From the NCBI RefSeq assembly GCF_021018895.1, contig NC_079380.1, positions 7,179,736 to 7,243,735 of the forward strand: a stretch of DNA of 64,000 nucleotides. The letters run 5' to 3'. The notes under the pieces were generated by a model. That model made no database searches, was not told the origin of the DNA, and was given only the letters and a program-made list of their open reading frames with translations. How positions within the stretch are numbered: position 1 is the stretch's first letter; the number at the start of each line of letters is the position of its first letter. This stretch comes from Seriola aureovittata. Taxonomy: Eukaryota > Chordata > Actinopteri > Carangiformes > Carangidae. A program made the position numbers and the translations under genes. Below are positions 53,150 to 63,422 of this stretch, in pieces.

Positions 53150-53440
53150 TGCTGGTGTCAGCGCGGCTCTGATCAGCTGTTGGCAGGAGGATGAGCGGGC
53201 GGTCTCTCCCCGCGGCGGCACCCCGGGTCGAAAGCCGGTTTGAAGTTTAATGATGCCAGCTGCCAGCTCCACCAGGCTGTGAGCGCTAACGAGCTGGCAC
53301 TGGTGGCGGACTGAGCCACGGCGGCAGCACCTGGAAATGTAGCACACGTTGCAGAGGGGCGGGGCTCCGCCGGGGCTGTTGAGGGGCCTGCTGGAGACCC
53401 AGGACGGCACCGAGAGGCCCGCATCTCTTTGAAGAGCGCC
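53150..53440. other. GC-rich patch directly after the minisatellite
   Basis: The stretch contains CCCCGCGGCGGCACCCCGGG, a GGGGCGGGGC GC-box-like motif (53356-53365) and several CpGs. A 19-codon frame (ATG at 53190) and a second short frame (53239-53313) lie side by side on the plus strand in different phases, and longer frames run on the minus strand. It could be a promoter-type island or a decayed coding fragment; I recognise no product. Confidence 0.3.
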
Positions 53441-53734
53441 CCAATTTCCATATTTCATTACACACTGCTGACTGACAAGGCCCAGCCAGATGTTCTATTT
53501 TCAGCTATTTAAATTTTGACCTGCTTTCCTACCATGGATGCAAAAAGAAAAAAAATGTAATCAAAACACAGATGCCAAGGATGATGGGAACTTGGATCGG
53601 GTGTGTCTGCTAGTTTTTGTTCACATTCTTCATGTCTTTATATCCTCATACAGTGTTGACAGTAATCACACATTAAATGTTGCTCTTTAACTTCCATAGC
53701 CAATCCTTTTTCATTACAGACCGTCGGTTGACAG

Positions 53735-53860
53735 TCTATCCTGAGGGGTTCACTGTCTTACTCAAGGACACTTTAACAAGTCACACTGGTTGTTTCAGGG
53801 ATCAAACCTGAGACCTTGTATTTATGAGACAGTCTCTAAGCATCCAGCCAGCCCAGCGCT
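53735..53860 (+). repeat. Possible interspersed repeat (CTTACTCAAGGACACTTTAACA type)
   Basis: GGTTCACTGTCTTACTCAAG, GACACTTTAACAAG and GGGATCAAACCTGAGACCTT appear in this order in a frequent teleost repeat. It is a fragment, and the class is unknown to me. Confidence 0.35.
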
Positions 53861-54150
53861 GAATCGGCTCCCAAAGTGAGTGATGCATGTTCTGAAACAC
53901 CTAAAGCATGCTCGCACAGCGCCTCTGTCCCTGAGATATCGGCTATGATTAATTCCTGTGGTATTCCTGTTGAAATGGCTGTTAAATTGCAGCGTCCTTA
54001 CTCAATCCCTCATGCAAAAATACATCGACAACCCTGACCTTTTTGTGCATCTGCTGCAAATGGCACTTTGTCATCCTGAGTGAGCAAGCTCAAGGATCAA
54101 TGTGGTTTTGTTGGAATAAAACTTCCTCGACAAACCCCCCTGTCTGCTGG

Positions 54151-54151
<1 letters not shown>

Positions 54152-54238
<87 letters not shown>

Positions 54239-54298
54239 GCGTGTGCGTGTGCGTGTGTGTGTGTGTGCGTGTGCGTGCGTGTGTGTGAGTGTGTGTGT
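54152..54298. repeat. Compound (GT)n / (GC,GT) microsatellite
   Basis: A GT tract of about 147 bases interrupted by TATG and, from 54233, by regular GCGT units. The alternating purine-pyrimidine run with GC steps is the kind of sequence that can adopt Z-DNA. Confidence 0.98.
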
Positions 54299-55027
54299 TT
54301 GTCCATGTCTGCGCTTCATGAAAGTAAAACTCTTGAATGAGGAGGAAGGAGGAAAAACAAAGGATGAATCTGGGGTGAAACACAGCAAGAACAAGTGGAG
54401 AGCAGTTCTGAGTTGAACACCGAATGGCAAGAAATGAGAGGTGCTCTCTCTGTGAGAATCAGAGGGAGAAGGGCTTTCACTCATTACTCAACACAGCTCA
54501 CAGCAGGGGAGAGAAAGCAGTTTATTCCTTCAGTAATCGGTCTGTGAATCTGAGTGTCTGTGTATGTGTTTGACTGAGTGAAAATACAGAGGTAATTGAG
54601 AGTTAACTAAGGCATTACAGGGGCAATACTGACACAGAGATACAAATTGATAAAAGATATCACTGTGTTTTTTCTGTACGTTTTTCTGCCCAACATGATG
54701 GTGTTTAAATTATCTGTATAATAGAAATCTAAAGAGGGAGTATTTATGTGTAGCAAACATATAGAACTTTTCTATTCTGTGTTTAATTGACAGAGAACAT
54801 GTGAAAGGGTTTTTATCATCTGCAATAACAACAGGAGTGAGAAAGATAATGTGACACAGTGTTTTAGTGTTCAGTGATAAAAGGAGTTTAAGTGTAGGAG
54901 ATAACACTAACTAACAACCTGGGGTATATAATAACAGGATAAGCTTATTTGCTGTTGGTAGTGTATTGTGAGGTGAAAAGAGTTCTGGTAAGACTATCTA
55001 TTTCAGTGTGTTTGATTAAAATTTTAA

Positions 55028-55435
55028 AGGACCTATATTGTATAAAGGTAGATTTCCATGTCTATTTTGATTATAATGCAGGTCTAGGTTATTAACACTG
55101 TGAAAATATCAAAGCGCTCACTCCAAAGAGAAATGCACACAGCCTGTATTTAGAACCTGAACCTTAAAACAAGCCGTCAGGATTTCTGTAACTTTGTGAT
55201 GTCACACAAAAGCAGTCACCACTCTCAGTCATGCCCAAAGCCCCCCATGAGCGGCTCAGAGCCTCCTCTCTTCTGATTGGTTCACCAACCTGTATTTACC
55301 AGAGCTCCAGAGAGAAGCCTGAGAGAGGAGATATAAAACTACACTGAGATGGTTTTTGGTGCTTAAAACTACAATTATATCTTCTCATGGATCAACACTT
55401 CAAATAAAACATGTAAAGTGTAAAATATGGGACCT
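55028..55435. mobile_element. TTAA-flanked (piggyBac-like) non-autonomous element, 408 bp
   Basis: The ends AGGACCTATATTGTA and, on the other strand, AGGTCCCATATTTTA match at 12 of 15 bases. Each sits directly against a TTAA (55024-55027 and 55436-55439), the target-site type of piggyBac transposons. The interior contains no transposase. The superfamily assignment rests only on the TTAA and the inverted ends. Confidence 0.75.
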
Positions 55436-55439
55436 TTAA

Positions 55440-58231
55440 AATGAATGTCCTAAAACTCTGAACATCTAAAAAACATTAAAATTAAGATTTAAATAAATTC
55501 ATTATAAATATACGGAACTATAGATTGAAACAATTTGTAATTAGTCTTCGAAAGAGCTCATTTTACCACCGTGAAAACTGCACTAGTCAACATTTTCAAA
55601 TTTGTTTCATTTGCTATTTCTGCATAATCTTCATGACTGATAGTTAAGATAGTCTAAGTAAAAATACTTGAAAAGTCAAGGTGCTGATGGAGTTAGTCAG
55701 TGATGCATAAACTTTATGTACATTTCATGTTCGTTACATGTGAATATGAAATCACTACAGCCTTGTGCCATATCATGCATGACAATAATATGTTGTTTTT
55801 TTCACATCAATACAACTTAGAAATCAAGACATCTGTGTGTGTATGTGGATGTAAGATGAAGCAGGTGTATCAGGTTTATTCATCATTCCTTCTCACACAA
55901 ATACTATGAAGATGTTTTGTTATTCTGAATGGTGCAGGAGTCTTTGCACTCCCCCTGCCTCTGGACTACCTGACCTTTGGCATGACCTTTAGAAGACAAT
56001 TTGAAGCCCCAGCAATCGCCACGCGCCTTGGCCCACAATATTTTCCCTCATTATTTTTTCAATGTTACCTTTGCAGCGTGGCAGAAAAGAGCTGGATTCA
56101 ACAGCTGGGTCAAGGGTCAAGAGAAGGAGGGTAAAAATGCAGGTCAGCTTGGCTCTACAGTTGTGTTTTGCCGCCTTCCTCAGAGAATTCACTGCTACAA
56201 AGCCATTTGAACTCTGAACCCTCCAGCTGTCTGTCAAACGTTGACCCTCAGTGTTGACTGTTATCTGTTTTGACAATTAGGAAAGTGCCACAGCCATCAA
56301 TAATGGACTGGGCAGTGGCTACAGAGCTTTAATGTCAGGCAACAAAACATCAAACATGTGTACTGAATATCAATTTTCCCTGTATTTTGATAAAACAATT
56401 ATCCCGAGTCAACTTTCTAATTGTAAAACCAAATAAAGGTGCTCTTTAACGTGAGATGACTCTTCAATCTAAAATGCCTCATCTTGATATCTGGCTCTAA
56501 TAGTCTGTCCACCCCTTTGATCGAGACTTCTATATTTAAAATATTGATTGCCTGCTGGGAAATCATAGACAATCAGAGTTCCCAGAGGATGGATGCAAGG
56601 ATGATTGTAAAGTCAGGACAAGAAAAATGTAAAGGCATTTATTTTTCAGATGTAGCAATATTGACTTACAAAATCATTGATGCAAAAACTGTAAACATTT
56701 AAAAGTGTTAGAAAGTATATGAAATCCCTATTTCGCAAAAGTATTTTAACAGTCTTGACCTTCTGTACTGTACGGACCCTGAATGACAAACTCAGGACTG
56801 CATGTAACTTCCAAAGCAGATGTTTGTTTTTGCAGTTAAGCTGGTCATTTAGGAAGTACACCAGCTGTTACTGGTTTAATACACTAAATTCAGCTGAATC
56901 TTAACTGATCACTTTCTGCATTCCCAGATTATTTTTGCTTGATTGAAGTAATTCATTCTGCACAGACAGAAGGTTTATAACACCTGGCTCTACAGTGGCA
57001 GTGTCAAATAAGGCGGAAAGAGTTTTTTTTTAGATCTGAGGCTGATTCATTTTCTTTTTTTTTTTCTCCCTCTATCATTCAGCCACCAGTGATTGCTCTC
57101 CAGCCACACAGCACGCCGCTCGCTTTCATTTTGCTCCCATTAAGCTGAAATTCACAGGTTACATCAACAAATAAATGAGCTCAGGAAAATAAAGGCATTT
57201 TGTGTTATTTCCATTATAACTTATTTGAAATGATAGTAATTACTCTGGGGGTAGGGTGGGGAGCCTGAGTGCTCAGAGTCAACAAGGTGAACATGCTGAA
57301 ACAATTGAAATGTTCCAAAATTAAGCGCCGTTACATGCTGTGCCAGAAGTTAATTTTCATTTCCTCAGGTGAAAAGAAAAAAGAGATACACATGCGAAGC
57401 GTTCAAGCCATGGAGAGGCTGGGTGAAGATTTAGACGTGGGCTTCTATTCAAATATGAAGGTCTCCTTGACATTTTCTGCTCTGCGTTGGCTGCTCATCC
57501 TTGTCGCGTTTCTCCAAGCTGCAGACGGAAAAGCGCGACCTGTTGACATTTACAAACTCATCTGGCTGAGAGCGATGGCATTCTATAAGGAGAAACACCT
57601 CCGAATGTCCCACCACAGAGTCCTGGTTCCTCTGCTCCGTGTTGCGCATGAACATGTTATTGCTTAAAACAAACATTAGTCACCCTTTGCAGAGGGAGAG
57701 AGAGACAGACATGTTTTATCTCACTCTTCCCTTTAACTTCTATGGCTAGAGCATTTCCTTTAAGCTTGGAAAACTATGCAGAAGTGGCACTGGGCAGCCC
57801 GTAGACCTCATCAACTTCACCAAATACTGGTCGGGTTTGACCACTGCAACTTCTGGACTGCCACAGCTGCCACCAGAGGGAGCTCACTGTTCAATTGTGA
57901 CCAGGTTAAAGTCTGCCCCGTCCATGCCGATAACGTTCTGGATCGCAGCCAAGAATAGTGTGCCACATGATTCACCAGCAGCTGGGTTAAGGCAGGACAA
58001 AGGTGAAATGAGGTGAAAGCGAAGCCCAAATAGTGACAGCCAAGCAGGACACAACTGTAAATGGAGTGTGGAAGGTGTTCTGAGTGGTAATGCAAATAAG
58101 TATGTGTGATATGCTTTTGAAAAGTGACAATAATGACTCAAGATCGAGGACAGGGAAAACAAAGTGCTCACACAAACCTCAATGAATGAAACTTTTTTTT
58201 TCTCTGTATGGAGGAGAAAAGACTCCTTCAC
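55440..58231. other. No established gene; holds a short secreted-looking ORF and a CTCF-like motif
   Basis: The only frame that stands out is 57455-57667 on the plus strand (70 codons, hydrophobic N-terminus), treated as a lead and not as a called gene. The rest is AT-rich, with poly-T at 57045-57065. Confidence 0.5.
57869..57883 (+). promoter_or_regulatory. CTCF-like motif downstream of ndufa4
   Basis: GCCACCAGAGGGAGC closely matches the vertebrate CTCF core (CCASNAGRKGGC type) apart from one position. It lies about 350 bases beyond the ndufa4 polyadenylation signal, between the two-gene cluster and the gene-poor region. Confidence 0.4.
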
Positions 58232-58237
58232 TTTATT
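58232..58237 (-). terminator. Polyadenylation signal of ndufa4
   Basis: AATAAA on the minus strand lies about 190 bases beyond the ndufa4 stop codon. It is the first canonical signal I see there, and it implies a 3' UTR of about 200 bases. Confidence 0.6.
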
Positions 58238-58423
58238 GAGAGCCACTGCAAATGAGATTTAAGAAACAAGATTTCAAAAAGCCAATGGGATGCAATGAGA
58301 AACTTAAATATGACTCATTGTGCAGGTTTAGCTTCTGCATCACTCAGGTTCCTGAAGAAAAGTTCAAAACGGCGCTGTGCGGATCAGCTCATCTTTGTGC
58401 TTTTGGTGCAGCAGATTTGATAT

Positions 58424-60031
58424 TTAGAAGTCAGGACGATCCTTCTTCAGCTTGCTGTAGTCCATGTTGACTGTGAAAAACTGAGAATACATACACATTT
58501 TAGCTCCTGTGCAAACAGTTACTTTACAGAAGAATGCCCTGGTAGCAAAGAGTAAGTTCAGGTGACTTGGCAAAGCATATTGCCGCAGCTTCCCTCCATG
58601 TTACAGCATCCTTCAATTTCATAAAATATTATATAAAAATCTTGTAAAAAAGTAAATAGTTGTCTCTGAACACTACAATTCATTTGCCTTGATTTTGTCT
58701 TCTGGAAACTCCTTCTGTTGTTACTTTTGATCAAGTGTGAACAGTTAATGACTTCATCGGATTTGTTACTACAAGGCAGCGTTAACCAGATTATGTAATT
58801 TGATTAATCCAACTAAAGGAATAATCCATGGCTCAGCGACAAGTCTGGCAAAGATCCATACTATAATCCCTGAATATAACCACCTACACTGTCAGTAACA
58901 ACTTCAGCACAGAGATGAGTGCAATCAATGCTGTGTGGCGACATGATTTGCTGAGAAAGAGAGAGAGACACACACACACACCTTGTACTGATCATTTGGG
59001 CCCAGTTTGTTCCAGGGCTCTGGGTTGTTCTTGCGGTCCCAGCTACAGAGGAGAAAATAGTTAAACATTATGAGAGATTCTGAAGAACAGAGGTATTCAT
59101 GGCCATTATTAACATATATATATATATATGACAATAACTGAACTGCAACATTGTCAGTGTCTCTACACATCATCTTCAGATCTCATTACTCAAAAAGAAA
59201 AAGAAAGAAAATACAAGAAAGTCATGACTGGAGTCATTACCAAACGTCTGGGTTTCTCAAGGCCAGACGAGCGAGGTATGTCATGGACATGGTTACTCCT
59301 CCACCGATGAAGATGAAGAGAGGGATGAGCTGAGAGTGACAGACAGGAATTCAAGAAGTCTGCATCAACATGAGGGCAAACTACCACAGCTCAAGGTAGA
59401 ACTATATAAGTAAACACACTGAGACTGCTGACAAACATAAACACTCATCATTTTCCGGTGCGACCTTCAACTGATGCTATATTTACAATTTTCTTTCGCA
59501 GCCTCTTGACTTGTTTCGCGTATCCAAGTCAAATGACAAGAGTGTGTGTGGCTTAGAAAATATGAAGCTTTAGTACGAGTTAACATAAACATACAGCTTG
59601 CTAACGCTAACCAGACAGCTAGTAGCTGCTATTTCCAGCACAGCATACCCTCTCCTTGACAATATCATCAGCTGTTATAGTATTTGAATGAAGCCGTGAC
59701 CTGATCTGACTCTTAAGCACCAACAGTCAAAAGTATTGCCACATATGGCACTGGGTTGTATACATTACTCAACACTTGTTAGAGATTAAAGTAAACAGTG
59801 AAGCATGTCCGTATATTTGACAGAGTTTCTCAAAGTCAGCGCGGTCAAAGTCAGAGCACTAGCTAGCTGAAGCTAGCAACGCTAACTTGTTTAGCTAAGC
59901 TAAGTTAGCTACAAAAATTCTCTTAAGGTCCGAGTTCAGAACAAGCTCTGTAAATGAATCTTTATTGAATATAACTAGATTATACTTACTGCTGGGTGGC
60001 TTCTAAGCTGTTTGCGGACTGTGGCGAGCAT
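58424..60031 (-). CDS. ndufa4 (paralogue not resolved): NDUFA4-family cytochrome c oxidase-associated subunit, complete, 4 exons
   Basis: The coding exons on the minus strand are 59990-60031, 59241-59329, 58982-59042 and 58424-58480. Every intron begins GT and ends AG and the phases agree, giving 82 residues (human NDUFA4 is 81 from memory). Exon 1 encodes [14 protein letters not shown]. Exon 2 encodes a single hydrophobic membrane segment ([20 protein letters not shown], residues 15-34) and then RLALRNPDV. Exon 3 carries the family signature [16 protein letters not shown]. Exon 4 ends [12 protein letters not shown] and a TAA stop. The family protein sits in the mitochondrial inner membrane; it was first assigned to complex I but is now known as a complex IV subunit (COXFA4). 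The start ATG is the first in the exon and fits the family N-terminus. The lysine before NNPEPW and the KKDRPDF tail resemble NDUFA4L2, while the rest resembles NDUFA4, so the paralogue name is uncertain. No break or missing segment is seen. Confidence 0.96.
59858..59913. repeat. TAGC/GCTAAC-rich tract in ndufa4 intron 1
   Basis: CTAGCTAGCTGAAGCTAGCA, ACGCTAAC, TTAGCTAAGC and TAAGTTAGCTAC follow each other 75-130 bases inside the first intron. Short (AT)n runs lie nearby in the introns and upstream (59114-59128, 60424-60443). Confidence 0.6.
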
Positions 60032-60034
60032 TTT

Positions 60035-60160
60035 TGACGTGTGCGAGAGCTGATTTAACGCAGTTTGTACAGAAATAAACGGATTACCAACAGACTTGCC
60101 AAAACGTTGCGGAATTTAATCTGCGAGATTGGGCGGAAGAAAGGCCGAGGAACCAAATAT
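60035..60160 (-). promoter_or_regulatory. Probable ndufa4 core promoter and 5' UTR
   Basis: Read on the minus strand, a CCAAT box (60128-60132) overlaps a GC box (CCGCCC, 60131-60136) about 100 bases upstream of the ndufa4 start codon. This is the usual layout of a TATA-less housekeeping promoter. The transcription start itself cannot be placed from sequence. Confidence 0.5.
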
Positions 60161-60992
60161 AGGAAGCTACGCATACTGCCTGACCAACAGCGGCAGAAAC
60201 ACATCATTATTAATTATTATGTTTAGTATGTAAGGCATTTATGTCACACTACATGTAAGAAAAACTAAATCATTTATTATCGTTTCATTAATATGCAGCT
60301 GTGTGGCTTCAGCCTTTATTTCCGCACAGTATTTTATTCTGGCAAAGCAAAAGTCTTTCACAACCAAAAACAAAATCAATCCTTACACCATTATTAATCG
60401 TTTTATTGTTTTCATTAACGAATGTATATATATATATATATATGTGTGTGTATGGTGTAATATGTGTATTCAATCCTGTTTCACATACTGTAGCAATCAT
60501 GGATTATACAATCGAGTTGTAGTATTTTATTTAATAAATAAAATGTGTAAAAGTCTTTATGGATATATATTACCGATCGATATTAATGTGAGTGACCTGA
60601 TGGAGATAACAGAAACAGTTTACTGCTCCAGTCTCTGTCAGTGTGAAAAGCTGAACGGTCTGAACCTTAATGTGGCAGCAGGTGGTGCTGTTCTCCTTAA
60701 TCAGACAAACCACATTAATTTACAAGAAATTCAACCAGTTCCTCAAGTACTGGATGAAGTAGAGGATGTCCTTCTACTTTATCTGTTTTAGAGATGTTTT
60801 TTTTCTGTTTCTCTCTGAAAAATCAGATTTTTAGGCGCCTCATATCTAAGAGTCTTTCATTTTGTTGGTAATGGAGGTGCTGATTCATTGCAGTTGGGCT
60901 ACTTGGGAAATTATCTTTAAAATCCATTGTGCTTAGGCACAGTTAAACACTTGAAAATGCGTTTAAATACTCTTATTTTAAGCAGCCAAGAC
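60161..60992. other. Intergenic DNA upstream of ndufa4, no gene
   Basis: AT-rich, with an (AT)n run at 60424-60443. A plus-strand frame of 162 codons spans it, but its first half is low-complexity AT translation. A CTCF-like GGCAGCAGGTGGTGCTGTTC lies at 60674-60693. Confidence 0.6.
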
Positions 60993-61477
60993 CAGTGGTG
61001 GAAGTACTCAGTGCTTTACTTCCACTTAAGTAAATGTATCATTACCACAGTAATACTCTGAAATACCCTCCATTTAAAAAGTAAAAGTACAAAAGTATTT
61101 GCATCAAACTTAAAGTTCAGTTTGTACTTATTATGCATAATGGCCCATTTCAGAATAATAAATATTGTATTATTTGATTCAAATTATTGATGCGTTAATG
61201 GGGCTAATTTTAACTACTTTATGTACTGCCAGATGCTAAATCCATAATGTGTTATCATTTTATTGAGGATTATATTTTATATTTAGAATCTGCATGTGCA
61301 AATTAAATATTAGCTAACACTGTCAAATAAATGTAGTGGAGTGAAAAGTACAATATTTCCCTCTGAATTTTTAGTGGAGTAGAAGTATAAAGTAACATAA
61401 AATGGAAATACTTAAGTACAAGTACCTCAAACTTGTACAGTACTAGAATAAATGTACATGGTTACTTTCCACCACTG
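60993..61477. mobile_element. hAT-like MITE (CAGTGGTGGAA...TTCCACCACTG), 485 bp
   Basis: The inverted ends are CAGTGGTGGAAGTAC and the complementary end in CTTTCCACCACTG. They are flanked by GCCAAGAC (60985-60992) and GCCAACAC (61478-61485), an 8-bp target duplication with one mismatch, as expected for hAT elements. The interior is rich in AAGTAAAAGTAC-type repeats on both arms and has no coding capacity. This is a very common teleost non-autonomous family. It lies between ndufa4 and slc35b1. Confidence 0.88.
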
Positions 61478-61719
61478 GCCAACACAGACAAGACTTTTAA
61501 AAACGAGATATTATACATGTTAGTTGTAATTTTTTCCGCTCAAAAATGAAAACTTACTAACTGATGTGAACCAATCAAGTGAAGTCTGTGAAATGAAATG
61601 AAAATCACCATGAAATATCACAATTTCCCTTTTATGGCAAGTTATTTTCAAACTTTTAAAAAATAAAAGTAAAAACAATTCAATTGCAAGATTGGACATA
61701 ACACAACAGGCTACATACA

Positions 61720-61997
61720 TTCATTCATTCATTCATTCATTTTCTACCGCTTATCCTGTAGTAGGGTCGCGGGGGGGCTGGAGCCTATCCCAGCATCTTT
61801 TCGGGCGAGAGGCGGGGTACGCCCTGAACAGGTCGCCAGTCCATCGCAGGGCAAACACATAGAGACAGACAACCATTCACACTCACAGCCACACCTATGG
61901 TCAATTTAGAGTATCCAATTAGCCTAGTCCCCATTTGCATGTCTTTGGACCGTGGGAGGAAGCCGGAGTACCCGGAGAGAACCCACACTTGTATTGT
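61720..61997 (-). mobile_element. 5'-truncated copy of the same SINE/LINE-tail family, 12-bp target duplication
   Basis: It carries the same family core as 28530-28861 in the same orientation: the CTCCGGCTTCCTCCCACGGT block on the minus strand, the dinucleotide-like middle and an AATGAATGAATG tail. It lacks the GGGCGGCACGGTGG start, so it is 5'-truncated as in target-primed reverse transcription. A perfect duplication, AGGCTACATACA, flanks it (61708-61719 and 61998-62009). It sits just downstream of the 3' end of slc35b1. Confidence 0.85.
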
Positions 61998-62436
61998 AGG
62001 CTACATACAATCGTTTATATTTTATAAATGGCATGATACTTGGCCAAATGTTTGCCAAGAAATAAACTACATATGTGATAATAACACATATTCAAGCAAT
62101 AGTTTGTAAACCAAGCCTTGTTTGTTGGTAAGTTCATGAGTTAAATGTTGAAATGCATTTCTTAGGCTCGGCTTGGTTTATCTTCCATCTGAGGGAGGTG
62201 AACTGGTTTCAGAAACAATAAGGACTTGTCTAAATACAGTATTCATTCATTCATAATTTGATCCCTAGTAAAACATTCTCTTCATTATATCGACAGTACA
62301 CAACAGAAAACTACGATGACTTTTTAAATACAGTTAAGTTAAAAATCTGACTGTACTTGAACAAATCATAGGCACATACAGTATGCCTGCACAAGATGTC
62401 TTATGAAAATAAGATACTGGCTATAGAGTGTTTGCA

Positions 62437-62442
62437 TTTATT
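62437..62442 (-). terminator. Possible polyadenylation signal of slc35b1
   Basis: AATAAA on the minus strand lies only about 40 bases after the slc35b1 stop codon. The 3' UTR would be unusually short, so a later signal may be used instead. Confidence 0.4.
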
Positions 62443-62479
62443 TTGCAATGTATCCGTCTCTCTCTGTGCACCAGATGTT

Positions 62480-63422
62480 TTAGTGCGTCGTCTTCTTGGG
62501 GGTCTTGCCAAATTTAGCATCAAATCCGAGACCTAAAGAGAGAAAACCACAGATGTGATTAAGGAGCAAAGGAAAACCTCGGCATCTTAACAGACACTAT
62601 TGTACACTCTGGAGATCACCAACAGAATCACCAGCATTACCAATAAAAACATAAAAAATATGAACGCTCTGGCATCTTCTCTAACTATGTCAGCGTTAAT
62701 TTACTGTCTCCCCTGCAGCTATACTCCCACTGCATAATTTACCAGTCAACCAAATGGTTTGCGTGGGAAGCCTAAGTATTCCCCAGTTGGACCTAATTGT
62801 TTGTTATAACAAACACATACAGTAACTGTCTCAGGCTACAGCTGTTGATGGTTTCAGTCATGTTCTGGCAGGCGTTTGATAGTGTTATAATCTGTCACCA
62901 ATTTTACAGTGATGCAGTGCATTCATGAGAAAAATGTGACACATTTGAATAAAGGCAGGAGGAAAGAGAGTGTTAATTCTCACCAAGGAAAACTAGGATG
63001 GTGCCAACCCACTGCATTGTACTCATGACGTTGCCAAACAGAATTACAGAGCCAAGGATTGTGAAGAACTTCCTCGTGGTGGTGACGATGGAGCAGGTCA
63101 GAGGCCCAAAGTATACCACCGTCATAAAGATGAAGGTCTGGTGAAGGATTAGAAAAAATACTCAAAGGTTGTAATATGAATACCCACTGTTAAGATGCTT
63201 GTCTTCTCTAAACATTCGTTCCAAAGCTTTTCTTTTATTTCCTCTCACAATGCAACACAACATTACACTTCCCATTACTTCACCGACCACATCAGTCCTT
63301 CCATCATACACCCACCTGGCCTAAGGCACTGGTCAGTCCAAAGAGAAGAATATTATAGAGGATGCTGGGGTGGCGTTCAGTAAAACTCAGGAACTCCCAC
63401 ACCTCCCCTGTCCACAACACAG
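62480..63422 (-). CDS. slc35b1: SLC35B1 ER ATP/ADP exchanger, last three coding exons (partial)
   Basis: Three minus-strand exons, 63316-63422, 62984-63137 and 62480-62532, join in phase with GT-AG introns and encode the C-terminal third of SLC35B1 (about 103 codons). The first reads [10 protein letters not shown] then [11 protein letters not shown]. The second reads [33 protein letters not shown] and [12 protein letters not shown]. The last ends [16 protein letters not shown] and stops with TAA. These match the last membrane helices and tail of the human protein as I know it (KKTSH tail). The product is a nucleotide-sugar-transporter-family protein of about 320 residues that brings ATP into the endoplasmic reticulum in exchange for ADP. 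The lysine-rich tail resembles an ER-retrieval signal but is not an exact KKXX. The 63422 exon starts with the last two bases of a codon, so a further exon must lie upstream. No N-terminal exon is recognisable before the window edge; this is a window truncation, not a broken gene. Confidence 0.96.

Noticed and set aside
52856..53194. 112-codon frame with GGVV-type repeats
   Set aside because: It is the 24-bp minisatellite read in a frame that stays open because 24 is divisible by three; the adjacent frame is also open.
1..57000. Neurexophilin or other genes expected near SLC35B1/NDUFA4 by human gene order
   Set aside because: I looked for the FGWGDF and CPDYNYHSDTPYFPSG-type signatures and for other neighbours in the translated frames and did not see them.
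60303..60791. Longest open frame in the window (162 codons, plus strand)
   Set aside because: The first half is translation of AT-rich low-complexity DNA including an (AT)n run, there is no family motif, and it sits head-to-head with the ndufa4 promoter. Chance is more likely than a gene.
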